From: Stichopus chloronotus
Lineage: Eukaryota > Echinodermata > Holothuroidea > Aspidochirotida > Stichopodidae
Length of the DNA stretch: 64,000 bases
Reading direction: 5' to 3'
Assembly: GCA_021234535.1 (NCBI GenBank)
Contig: CM037838.1
Coordinates: forward strand, 14,816,195-14,880,194
Shown piece by piece: positions 12,640 through 25,444 of this stretch. The position numbers were made by a program, and so were the translations under genes. How positions within the stretch are numbered: the first letter of the stretch is position 1; every line of letters begins with the position of its first letter. The notes below the pieces were generated by a model. The model worked only from the letters and a program-made list of their open reading frames with translations. It was not told where the DNA came from and ran no database searches.

Positions 12640-13370
12640 ACGAGCTTTTCACATTTTACCTCTGGTTACCTCAGATGACTTTTGATGTCTACCAAAAACA
12701 CTGGGGTTCTTCTAGTAAATAGAACATACTAAAAAATTGCCAGGTATCAAGTTTTCATGATTTCAGTGTTGAGATATCGTGCTAACAGAAGTTTTCACTC
12801 TTTGACCTCAAGTGACTGTTACCAAAACAAGAGGGCACTGTTAGTTATGACACATTCACAAGTATCAAAGATTTCTATGATTTCCATTTTGCAGTATTAT
12901 GTTCACCAACGATTTAAAATTTGATGTCTGGTGACCTCAGATGACCTTTGTCCCCACTAAAATATTACGGTCCTTCTACTTGTTATTGCACATTCCCATG
13001 CTAAGCATCAAAAGTTTCTATGATTCCTATTTCAGTGTTAGTCATATCCAGTGACCGAGGCCTTTATAGATGATCTTTCTACCTCCACCAAAAATGATGT
13101 ACTTCTTCTACAATACATTCACATTTGTAGGCTATCCAAAATTTCTGTGATTAACATCTTGAAATATGTCATGTTTACGAAGTTTTCAGTGTTTGACCCC
13201 TGGTGACCTCATTGACCTTGGACCTCCCCAAAACAATAGAATTCCACTACAACAAGTTTCCATGATCCTTATCTTGAGATATACTGTTTTTAGTCTTTAA
13301 CATGTACAGTAGTGACCTCAAATGACATTTGGTCTCCACAAACTAATTTGCAGTATGAAAACTCTAAGAG
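12640..13370 (+). repeat. Degenerate tandem repeat, ~130-bp unit, rich in TGACCT motifs
   Basis: About five diverged units share, in order, a block like GTGACCTCAGATGACCTTTG, a block like CCACCAAAA followed by a TTCTTCTAC-like stretch, a block like TATCAAAGTTTCTATGATT, and a block like GAGATATCATGTTCACGAAG before the next TTTGACCTCTGGTGACCTC. Spacing between equivalent blocks is roughly 120-140 bp. It lies in the putative DIPK1 5' intron. Confidence 0.75.
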
Positions 13371-16300
13371 TTACAGTATATTTAGCTTTCTCAAGATAGA
13401 GTTTAAAGGCTGAGCAAAGCAAACACATGAAAACACACACACCTGCAAACACACTCACAGCACAGACACACACACATCACCATTGCATACTGTAGGTTTT
13501 TCCTTTCACCTAAAAGAAAAGAGAATTCAAATTAAAGGTCCAACTCCAATTTCTACAGGCCATTCCTGAGCTGAGCCACAATGTTGAAGCTTCATTCACT
13601 CAAATTACAATGGTTAGCTGCAAATTTAGTTGTGATGTCATTCTCGACCTGATGGTACTAAAGTTACACTTGTATTTTGAAAGCCATTGCACCTTTGTCA
13701 CAGAACATTGTTGATGTCTTAATATTGTTATGGGGTGATTGGGCTATGCTATGGTTGTATAAACATTTTAATTCTCAAAGCAAACAAAAGCAGGAAATGT
13801 GGCTCGCAGGAGACGAACATCGCAAATTAATGGCAAGTTGACCTAACTCAATATTTTTCAACATTTTGTACTGCCGCTAAGATTTAGCAATGGAATAAGC
13901 TACAGTATGACAGTGCCCAGAGTCAGATGGATATGATTTCTACATCCCCAATCTCTAAATTAAATGTCATTGTATTCTAGACTATAATTTAAGGGATGTA
14001 ACTGGCCACAGCTTTCATGTGAAATTAAAGTCCGAACCAGCAAAGCATGTTAACACACAGTGCTCACATAAGTAACATAAATTTGGTTCACTTATTATGG
14101 GCGCGTGTATCGACCTCAGGCACAACCATGTCATCGGAAACTACAGTATGTGCTAAATTCTTCACACAACCAACAGGCCCGCCACACCGACTCTGTTCTA
14201 AGGTGCTGTTACAACCTACTGAACAACTACTCTACCAAGTTCAGTAACAAATAAAGTCATTATGGACATGGTACAAGTAAGAAAAAGTTTCAGTGATACT
14301 TGAATATTCATAAAATATTGCAGGTAGCATTAATGAGATGGTAGTCCAACCAACCCCCCAGTCCCCATGTACATCTTAGATTTTAGAAGAACACACATGC
14401 TGAACATGTACTGTACAGTACTGTAGCTCTCAAACATGCAGTATATTCAACACCAATGATAAAAGGCCTAACCCCGAACACCTTGCTTTTAGAAGAACAC
14501 ATAAGGAATATACATGTCTGCATGAACATTGCCTACATTAAAGCAAGACAAAATTAGTTGCTATTACCAAAGTCAAGTTCTAAAGTTAAAAATATTAGAT
14601 ACATTGCTTTTTAACAGTGACATGACATTGATGCATGAACTGCAAAGTACAAAGGTACTGTCACACTCTCAGAAACGTGTTTCTGTTTAGGAAACAAATG
14701 TGTCGGTGGTCTGCACTGAAAAAACTAAAGAGGTTTGTTAGGTTTGCTCCCTATTCATATTCTGTCACACCTGTTGTGCCACACAGTACGTTAAATAGTA
14801 AATGGGTCAAGCTAAGAGACCGTGACGATCCGCCCCACAAATGAACCAATGTTGATACGTTATCGATGATCAAATTCACTCATGCAAATCTGAGGCCAAA
14901 CACTTTCTATCATAAGATACTAGGGCATATATACATAACCCCTATCCAGGTCAAACTCAAGTTTCTCCCATTTCCAGTAACCATAGGAACAAATACGTGA
15001 TCAGCGAAGCATTATCAGAAGTATTGGTGCTGTATTCAATACTAACCACCAAGTTTTGTCAAAGTTATTGAGATGAATAGGACTGAACATTTAAGTTCTG
15101 AATATAGCCATCTGGGACAATTTCAATGGGTTTTAAAGTGGACTGCACTAGACTTCTAAAACTTCAAGTTACCTTTAATTTTATTATTCAACTTCATTAT
15201 TTGTATAAATTGCCAAAATAGGGTAAAAAAAAGCTATGCAATGTTTTATGCTAATTGCTGCTATGAGGGGAGGGGGGGAGGATATCAGTTTCAGGCATCC
15301 AGGCCCCCCTTTTTTTATTTGTCTCTATTGTTCATTCCCAACCAAGTCATGAGTGTCTCAATCACTGACAATCCTGACTGTGCATTTGAGTCGTACAGTA
15401 TGTGGGCTTTCTGGAGTCCATCTTGTGTCTTAATTGTCTATTTCGAAAGTACTAGTTGGACACTGGTCAGGACACCAACCTCCAACCATAGAACCCCCAC
15501 CTACGATATGGTACAACACAAGTGTACTATCTATAATACTGCAAATTGACTTTCTTTTAAAAATTCACTGCATTCCTTTTCAATAGCACATTTTTGGAAT
15601 AATGTCACAATATTATGTGTAACATTCGCTGCCACTGTACATTCCTCATGTTGTAACTTTCGATCTAGTTGACAGCCCTGACTCATTTTCCAGTCCAGTG
15701 GGACTTCTGTCTCACGGGTGTTCGACCTGGTCTTAATTCTCTGAATGGCATTTGTACAGTACATTAGATTGGATTGTAACAACGATCATGCAGGACAGGC
15801 CTAGCCTGAACAAAAGTGTAGCACAGCAGTGCAGGGGTAACCAACTGAAAGGAGGGGGGGGGGGGCAAGAGGGCCAGTTACCCATCTAGAAAAATTTTAG
15901 GGAGAAATGTGGGTAAAATTTGAGAAATTTGGAGAAATATTTCCTTCCCATTACTAAAAACTTTCACTAGGATAATAAATTGTGAGACATTACTTGCTAA
16001 ATTCATGTTCTCAGGATGTTGTGTGTCACTCACCATCATGCATGGAGCCTGCCTGAGTTGTGTACCACAGAAATGCCCTCCCCCCCTCACTACAGCAGGC
16101 CGAAAGTGAATGCGCTGGTGTCTTTATGATTAGGACAGGCCAATGCAGACTGGGACCTTATAATACTGTTATGTACAGTACAACTAACACTGGCAGACAC
16201 ATTTTGTGACCTAAAACTAAAAAGCGATGGAACCAAAATAGCTACTTGTAGGTCATGGAAGGTGTCTTCAGTTAAAAGCATCAACAGAGGAAGACTAGTT

Positions 16301-17612
16301 CAACATCATTCAGTTACGTCAGAAGTAATCTACAGGCATGAGGAAATTATTATCTGAATTAGGCAAGGTCTACAAATGAAAATTTCACCAGCAGTGCAAA
16401 GCAAAATGAAAAAAAATAAATAAATAAATAAATCCTTACTTAAAAAACAAGGATTCCTGGTGATATTTCAGCTCAAGTCTAGCATCAACCATTTTGCATT
16501 AAGACTACCCTACAAAATCAAACAATTTTCCAACAGGCCATCCCCAAGGATGGGAAGTCAGTCAGCAGATCCATCATATCACAATTTCACTTTGTATATA
16601 CAGGCACAGAAAGCTGCATAAGCAGGAAGGAGATGGTGAAGGGCATTCCTCAACTCACATTGCCCAGTCTAACAAAGATAAAATTGAATAAAAATTAAAA
16701 AAAGAATGTTCTTCATGGGGGCGTGAATCGGTCCGTTGCCAAATCTCACTTGGAATCGCGCTATCTGCAACTTTGAATTTTGAATTAAAAAACAGTGATG
16801 TCATTTCACGGGCTGTGACGTGCTACAGTATTTCCTAGGATCTGATTGGTTTATTAAAACCAAATTTCTTAGCTAAACAATGATGGCATTCCACTAAAGT
16901 CTCCTGGAAGAATCTCACTCCAGGTACAAACCCAAACTTAGCAGCCCTGAAATTGCCCCTCCCACCGCCCTTGCTAAAATTATTACCATGCAGTGCTATC
17001 GACCCAAAATTCTGGAGAAAATAAAAAAGCAAAACAAGAATATTAGAAAATCTGGGAGCATTTTTGTTGAATATAATCTTGTAGAATGCACAAGACATAA
17101 GAGCACATTTTCCAATGATTAACTTAGTACTTAACATTATCATTACACTGGTACTTTTTATCTGGTTATTTTCTGATCACGTTTCATGCGCTCACTTTTT
17201 ACTGGGGTGAACATTTTATTGCAAACGAAAATGCGAAATTATGACTGGTTACAGTATATTCTACTGAACTTGCAAGCCTGGGAATTGCCATTTCTGGCTG
17301 TCTGGAGGTCAGCAAATTTTTCTGTATGCAGTCTCCTGGCAAACTCTCACTCACATTTAGCAACCCTGTGATTGCCTCCCCCCTTCTAGATAATCATACA
17401 TACGCTGCTGGGCTCAGATCAGCTTTAATATATCTCCGTCCATGTTGTCACACTCGCCATCCACACCTACAGTAGCAAGACCTATGTAACCTTGACCAAC
17501 ATTTGGGGGAAATCTTACATCTTTACCCCCCGCCCCACCCCTTCCAACTCTCCTAGTTACTGTAGCATAGAAATGTCCACACAAAGTATATAATCACTTC
17601 ATTCCAGTTTTT

Positions 17613-18279
17613 TTAAAGGCTGTAATGCATCACCCCAGACAGTTTCAATTATCCCAACCACCTACCTCTAGTCCCTCCCTCAGCCTGTCTTAAATTCCTC
17701 CACATGTGTAAGGGAAGAGAGTTTTTCCTAGTCCCCGGCAGTCCGCAGACAGGGACACAATGGGCTCTTTTAACTGTGTGCATACACCATGAAATGAGCT
17801 CCACAGCTGTCTTGGAGCTTTATGCAGAATGGGAGGGGCTTTGTGCTATGCATGGTTGACTTTGCTGCAGCAGTCTGGATGATCATGGTATCACTGTAGC
17901 TATGCTCTATTGTGCTGCTATTCATGCCATTCTGTCACTCTCTGTCCGGTTGCTATGAGAGCTATTGTTCCCTGCTTGCAGCCTTTACCCACAGCTGCCT
18001 CATTAACTTTCTCAATGAACTGCTTGTGGTCACTGGGCTGTTAGGAATATTCAGAAAGAGCAAAATGGGTAGAGTAGTTGCCTGCCGACTGCCGGGGACT
18101 AGGAAAGGAGATACCCCCTAATCAAAACAATGGATCCCTGTGTACGCTGTGTAATATGGGCTGCTCTGCATCTTTCGAATTTGCTGTCAATCTAAGAGTA
18201 CTGTAACTTAGAACCAGTTGAGAATTTTACTTTCAGGGAGGTAAAAATATAGCTTAGGGTGATGCAATACAGCCTTTAA
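17613..18279. mobile_element. Inverted-repeat (MITE-like) element, 667 bp, TTAA-flanked
   Basis: The termini are inverted repeats of about 25 bp: left TTAAAGGCTGTAATGCATCA from 17613, and right its complement with one or two changes (TGATGCAATACAGCCTTTAA) ending at 18279. A second, inner inverted pair, CCTAGTCCCCGGCAGTC at about 17727 and its complement GACTGCCGGGGACTAGG at about 18090, shows that long subterminal parts are also palindromic. TTAA at both ends suggests the same target preference as the 357-bp MITE family. There is no transposase. Confidence 0.75.
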
Positions 18280-20940
18280 AGATTGCATGGCTATATCAAT
18301 TACATTTATATACAGACCTAAATGACCTTTCCTAATGTACATTATGTGATGTAAATTAGAAAACTGATTGATATGTAAATGAGTTTTTTAATACTAACAA
18401 CTTTTATTTCATATCATAAATAAACATCTGCCCCCCATGAGGACTTTGCTTAGTCCCCCCCCCCCCCCGCTACCCTGTGCCAAACAATTTCAAAAGTTTA
18501 TGGTTACAACATCCACGACTGTACAGTACATTAGCCTATCCTTGCAATATACACATCGTACAGTATTTTATTTACAGAGACTGATTCTAGAGTGTGATAA
18601 ATTGTGGTTAAAACTGGCCAAACATACATATGGCCAGAGGTGACTGTATATACTCAGCTGTTGCATCGCCATGGTAATAATACATCTCTGGTATTAGCAG
18701 GTGTGCTGCTCGGGTAAGTGTACTATCTGATTAACACCTCAATGATTTAACATTACTGTATGATTCAGCATATAAAGGGGGTTCTATACACTTCTGGTAA
18801 TACCACATACTGAATCAATATTACCTGGGCCATTATTGTACCATGGTACCGTCACTACTGTACACTGTACTGTAACTTGCATAAAAAGTTACATGTACAG
18901 TATATCCTTATTCTATCTCAGCTGATGTGACCTTTGACATGCTCCAAACTTGCTCAGTTTATACCATATTTGACAAATCAAAACTCAAGACAGTAAACAA
19001 GGTCCCTTTTGAATTTCGAACTTTGCAATACCTGTATCTATGTCAAAGGTGGGACGATTTTCTAAGGGGGGAAATTTTTGATGGGTCTGTTCATCATTTA
19101 AGACTGAGTGCAACCATCCTGCTCAGAAATTATTGACCAACTTGTGTTACCCCTCAGAATACTGGACACTTTCCTAAGCCCCTTGGTAAAACCCAATGGT
19201 ACTTTCATGGGTTGTGGTAAAGGTAACTATTGCTTTAAGACGTGCATATTAAATGTGTAAGCTGACTGTAAATTCCAATCTTGGTGGTTTTCAGATTATT
19301 TTTTTGCATTTCTCATACATTTCGGTTCATCTTTATGATAAAAAGCATCGTGTCTTGGAGAAAACTATGCACAGTGGGGGAGGTTAATAAAGATGCACGA
19401 GATTGACCACTGGTAAGGGAGTGAGCAGGAGACAACCTCACAAGTAGGGGTGACTGCACCCCTCGAATGTGGGGACTTGGAAGGTCTGGATGTACCGGAA
19501 TTTTTTAAATTGAACCTTTTGATGAACTTTGACCTATAGTATCAAACACTTCCACGACGATGTAAAGTGAGCGTCCATTCTTGCACTCAATATGCCATAT
19601 TCATGAGAAAAAGTACAACAATTGTGGTGGGGTGGGGATGGGAGGGGGGTTGGAAGCCCTGCTGTTCATCTGTGCTTCTGCAAATGACTGGGAGCAGCAG
19701 CAGATCCATATGTTGCCTGTAATTTTTTTTTTTTATGTACAATGAAACTTGTACCTGGTACAGTACATGTGATTTCATTAGCAAGCTACAGTCTCCAGAA
19801 TTCATAATCCCATGGTTGATCTTGCACAGATAATTACAAGGAGGTTATGCACCACTGTATATGTTCCCCTTGATGGTTCACCAGCAAAACAAAAACAAAT
19901 CTTCAAATGATATCAAAGTACTGCAGAGGAGCAGATTGAATGGCTTTGTATCATTAAATACAAACCTGTCTAACAATGAAACCAGTCTGATATAAGCTTA
20001 CAGTACCCTAATTTTCTACTCATGTACTTTGTAAAAAAAAACATTGTCACTATATATACTAAGACATCACAGAAAAAAGAAAAAAAAAACACACATCATG
20101 ACATACAACCAAAAGAATCACCAAAAAAGCACTTTTATAAGTGGAAAGCAAAGGTGTACAGTACAGTACATGTGACTATATGAATTCTGTATGCTGGTCC
20201 GGTCTATATAATTACTGGCAGGCAGAAATTGGCATCAAAAGAGCTAGTTGTGGGGCGACTGAAATAGCTGATGATCCTATGTTGGAATTGATTTAACTAA
20301 AACCTATGGCAGCAAAATTTAAAAAATCAGAATGGCAACAGTATCTTTATACTGAAGGTAATTTTCCTAAAATTGCATTTATGATTGATTACTATAACAT
20401 CTTTATGTGTATGATTCATTTCTGTCATTCACTTTACATGCTGACTGCACCAATCATGCATAAAATACATCATAAAATATAATGTTTATAGAGCCAACAT
20501 AACTTTATCATGTATTGTCCACTTTACGTAGCATACTTTTGCGCAAACCTATCCAAGCAGCATGTACATGTAGTTTTAAAGCACGCAAGTTACATAAAGC
20601 CTACAAAATACTGTACATGACTGCACCATCACATACATGATAATGGTACAATATGCACTAGAGTAAGCCTATGTACCAAACAGTAACACTGAAACTAAGA
20701 ATTAACAGTACTCCACAGCATATAAATGCTGTGATTGACTGGAAGTTATGTTCATAATAAGTTTCTCATTTAAATTATGTTTACACTTCAAGAATTACAG
20801 TATGTTACAGTATAAGCTGAATGGATGTATGTCAAAATTACTATGTACTCACTTCCACCAATAACCTGCTACAGTTACTTCATCTACTGTACAGTACTAA
20901 GTGCAGTAAACTACTCGTCTCCCGTGAACTCTGCGCAAAT

Positions 20941-21040
20941 AATTGCCACAGGAACACCTGCCATGAACTTCTTTGGGTCTCCTGCACACTTTGCATGTAT
21001 ATTTGCCACAGGAACACCTGACGCAAACTAATTTGGGGCC
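20941..21040 (+). repeat. Two-copy 60-bp tandem duplication
   Basis: TTGCCACAGGAACACCTG occurs at 20943 and 21003, exactly 60 bp apart, within longer partly matching units. No gene is evident. Confidence 0.65.
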
Positions 21041-23499
21041 TCCCCCGCGCTTTCAGTGAACAATTAGTTCCTGTGAACTACAGTACTGCAAAGTCATCTG
21101 GCAAACCCACATGTTCGCCGCACGATTCCCCCAAATACTGTAAACCGTGCATTCACCACAAAAACTTGTTAGGGAATAAATATGTACAGTATAGTCCATG
21201 CATACAATGGTGCTTGTTAACTAAATCTTTGTATTTTCCTCTCTCAGACATACTGGTAATGTATACTACTGTGTACGGCATGGGAACTTCGGTGATATAT
21301 GCTGTACAAATTTTCTCCTAAAAAGTTTTTGAAATGTGTAGGAGGAGATATTGTTCTGAAGGAAAATCTACAACACAAAGATTTTAATACTGAGAGAAAA
21401 ACTCCTAAATCTTCAGGCATACACTTTTAAATGTTGTTCACAATTGTCACATACTGTACTTGAAAGCACATGACCTTTGTTGTGCCATAAAGGAACTACA
21501 TTAATTGAGATATGTATACCTACTGTATTACACAGAAAGGGAGAACCTGTTGCAGTCACTGTAATGAGGCAATAATTCAAATTAGTGTTTTCACAGGTAA
21601 CCTGGGTATCTGCGCACCCAAATGGCATTCCAAAATTACTCACCCGATATCCTTCATACATTGAAAATGACACCACTTCTATGTGAATGCACTGCCAGAT
21701 TTATACCAAACTTCACCTCATCATACTGTGCATAGCAGATAGCTCAAAATGGAATTTCCTTCCTTTTTTCAACGAAAATAAGTGGTCCTACTGTATTCAT
21801 GAGAAGGTATAGACGAGTGTACGTCTGTAGTGTGCTAGTATTACAGATACCTCCACACAAATGTAATGTACCATACAGTACCGCGGAAATACCGATGTTA
21901 GCAATAAAGCCACCAATTTGATTGGGTACCCTGCGGGTACCTGATGGGTTTTGGAAAAATTACCATATTAAGAGTTATACTGCAGAAATCAATGAAAGCA
22001 ATAATTCAGATGTCAATTGCACCACCTGGTCCCTTTGTGTTTGTCAATTGACACAGAATCCACTCAAGCAGAAAATGTAAAGTAACAACAATGTGTTGTT
22101 ACTATATGAGTCAAATGAATGCATGAATCATAACATATATCACTTTTAAGTACAGATATCATTTCAGTGTGGGCATACAGCTTGTTAATTGCACAGTGGC
22201 GAGCAGGACTGCAGCTAATTAACAGCATGTAGGGTATCTACCCTGTACTTGTGAAGCATGTGCTTCAGGTCTACCAGGCAAACTTGGGTGATATTCCTAC
22301 CAGACTGGGTGTGTACACTACATTCCACTATGTACAGTATATGCAGACAGTGAGATCCACATGGTCAGTCTTGCATGTGCGCACCGCAAGAGCACTGTGA
22401 CAAAACCAGCCAGCACAATTAATCCTCCGTAACAAGTCTAGACGGATTGTACTTTTAAATTAGTACGAATGAAATACCATGTTCTGTACTGCACTGCCCG
22501 GCTCTGGGACACGCACAGTGTAATATGGTACAGTACAACGTCTGGAAACAATGGGCCCTGCAGTGTTTCAACTTGGACAGAATAACCTCACTGCTTTGTT
22601 CTGATAAACTTCAACGACAAGGCTGGTACAAATTTATCAAACCAAAATTTATCAAATTTTATCAAGGCTATTCGGTGATAGTAAACCAAATATTCTTTTA
22701 GAAGATTAATTAATGTGCTGGTCTTTAGCAGCATGAAAGTTAGCATTGCAGCAGGGAATCTGCACTTATGAATGGTGTATCCATGGTGTTGCCACGCAAT
22801 GTGTAACTCTGAGAAACTCTGCAAAATTGACTTTTCTTTTAAGCTAGAATGTGACATGAAAATGACAAGTTGTTCTGGGTGCCTTTATCATCGAAAGTGT
22901 TGAAAGTCACAAATTTCATCAAATAGTGACAATTGACAGGCAAATTCCTGTCTCACAACTGCATCATAGATAAACATTGGCTACAGTAAGTAGGTACATT
23001 TGTGACATACTGTACAGTATCTTAGGAGTCTATCATCAGATGGACTCATAAGATACTGTATGTCCTATGTTATCCTTTGTTTACTTAACCTTTGTTTCAA
23101 TGACAATTCACAATGCTCTATGCCCAGAGGATTTAACTTTGGACAAATGAACTGTACTGTACTTTTTAAAAAAAATAAATATATATCAGTTACCGATGCA
23201 AAACTCGGTAAGGAAAATATATGCAGGTACTGTAGGAGGAACAAAAGAAATACTGACTCTATGCAACACTCCACAGATGTCATCTGTTTTGGATTTTTAT
23301 CAAATTTTGAAAAGTCATAGTTAAAAAATGGTAGTGGATCTATACGTGCAATTGAAACAGATTTTCATTCAGGGTTTCACTCTGCAAGTTCTGAATGAAG
23401 CCAGATCTTTTCTACTATGGACACATGTCACCATGCGATTGAATAAACCTGTCAAAATTTCTGAACTTTAGAAATGTACTGCAAAAATCACGTACAGTA

Positions 23500-23800
23500 A
23501 GAGTGGCAGGAAAACTTCCCCCACACAATTTCCACAGGGACAATTTCACCCCCCACACACACAATTTCTCCTCAGAAAATGCCTTAGGGAATCCCCCTCA
23601 CCCCGGACAATTTTCAACCTGGGAAATCCTCTTTCAGATGACTCCCTTTGTTGAATCGTTTTGGGGGGGGTGGGTTAGGGTTAAGTTATGGGTCGTTAGG
23701 AATTGTCAGAGGAGAAATTGTTTGAGTTGGGAATTGCCAAGTGGGGAGGGGGATGTGAAGAGGAATTGTCCACCGGAAATTGTAAGGGGAGGGGACTGAA
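23500..23800. repeat. Low-complexity inverted array of GGAATTGTC / GACAATTTCC words
   Basis: Left of about 23640 the strand carries repeated ACAATTTCC-type words among C-runs (23515-23620). Right of a G-run it carries the complementary GGAATTGTC/GAAATTG words (23697-23790). It looks like a decayed hairpin-shaped repeat. The plus-strand open frames here are low-complexity products. Confidence 0.5.
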
Positions 23801-25256
23801 TTGCACTGGGAACTACGCATGGAATGATTACAGTACTCTATTGCAAACTACAGTAGTACTGCCATTACTGAAAAATGTAACTTTCAGAGCCAACTTAAGG
23901 TTTAAGGAAATCAACCCCTCCCTCAAAAACCCCTCTCCCACACTCCCATGCAACTGTGACAGAAAGACGGATGTACAAAAGATGAGAAGTTAAATGATAT
24001 GATACATCATGATCAGACCGTGGAATCAATATTCCTCAGGGGAGAAAATTGTGGATTCTCAAATACTGTAAAGGTGTAAATAATGAGAGGTAACTGTTTC
24101 TCTCTCATTCATTCAGATGATAACGAGACATTGAGAAACAGGCATCAACTTGTTTGTCAGACTGCAATAAAAAAACAAAAAACCCCCAAAAAACAACTAC
24201 CCTAAAAATGACCTGTTCCACAAGCCTCCCAGCTTCAGGATGAGAGCAACTGTCATGCCACAGAAAAAGACATATCTAGGTCAATTGAAACAGTTCACAA
24301 AATGCTATATGAATCATTTTCCTGATGTGGCCTGCCTGCAGAGACATGCAAGCTTCAGTACAGTACCTGACTTTTAAGGCGGTTCACCCGGTAAAAACAG
24401 ATTAACCCAATTAGAAAAGTTTTTCTAACTTACTTGGTGAAAAACATATTTCAATGGCATGGTGTGTTTGAAAGTTAAAGATCTTTAATCATTTTTTTTT
24501 TTTCATGGTGATACACTGCATTGTGGGAAATCTGTGATGCCATACAGTATGGTCCCATAATAAGAGATCAGTTCCTATGTACAGTACAATCTTGACTGTT
24601 TTGAGGGAAGCTCTATGATAATTGTAACTAGGACCTTCATTTTCACAACATCATACAATAGGTTCAATCTATAATCTCCCAAATCTAATTATAAATTTGT
24701 AACAGAAGGACCACGTAAAACTTCAAAGGTCACAGCAAATACTGTACTGTGAAAACTTTAATTCCAAAGAACAGCATTTATGCTTCTGGTATAATTTTCC
24801 AGTAACCTTAAAAGGTAATTGGAAATCAATCTTGAACAAAGTAGACTTTGCTCAAACAATATGAGAGAAAAACAGAAAATAAAAACATGCCTTTTCATTT
24901 AAGAACTTTTGCACCAAGGTTGACACTCGACTATTCCTTTGAGTCTCATGTGAGTGGCAACCAAAGAGCTTGCGGCTGTATCGTGTGCCATTTGTGATTA
25001 ATGCCTCCCCCCTCCCCCATAGATCGATACATCACAATAGATACATCATCTCTGCAGTAGCACGCAAACAGCTAGGCTCTCCTGCAAAGCAACCACCGAG
25101 CTTATGTCAACCACCGTCTGAGAAAAGACCTTCAAATCATGAGTGGTTACATGAAACACGAGACCGGTCATTAAAACCTGACAGTGGGACAGCTTGGACA
25201 TTGTTTGTGCATTCACCACATTTGTTACTTTTCTATTATGAATTGATATGAATTAC

Positions 25257-25444
25257 CATCTTGGGGAGGCAGGGTGCGGTGAGATGAGCTCATGCCAACG
25301 AGGAGAGCATATCGCGGTTGGCCTCATGTCACAAGACGAGAGTCACAGCTGCGGACCTTTCGAGCCGATTCCGTCGACAGAGCTCCGTAGGAACGGCACC
25401 GTCGGACAGCTTCGATGACGTCTCAGCCAGTAAAACTCATAGTC
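25257..25444 (-). other. Candidate exon (GC/CpG-rich island in the long DIPK1 5' intron)
   Basis: On the minus strand a textbook acceptor (long pyrimidine tract ending ttcttgcag) precedes 25444. From there one frame is open for 33 codons (DYEFYWLRRHRSCPTVPFL and onward) to a TGA at 25343-25345. A possible donor (AAGATG then gtaatt) follows at 25257, giving a 188-nt segment that is markedly richer in GC and CpG than its surroundings. Two readings are possible: a 5' UTR or alternative exon of DIPK1, or the last coding exon of another minus-strand transcript. The ATGs inside do not join the membrane exon in a compatible open frame through this donor, so it is not a simple start exon. I do not recognise the peptide. 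Confidence 0.35.

Noticed and set aside
23685..23705. Telomere-like TTAGGGTTA
   Set aside because: Single occurrence inside a G-rich low-complexity patch, not an interstitial telomeric array.
24365..24540. Possible further TTAA-ended MITE (TTAAGGCGGTTCACCC)
   Set aside because: No complementary second end was found downstream.
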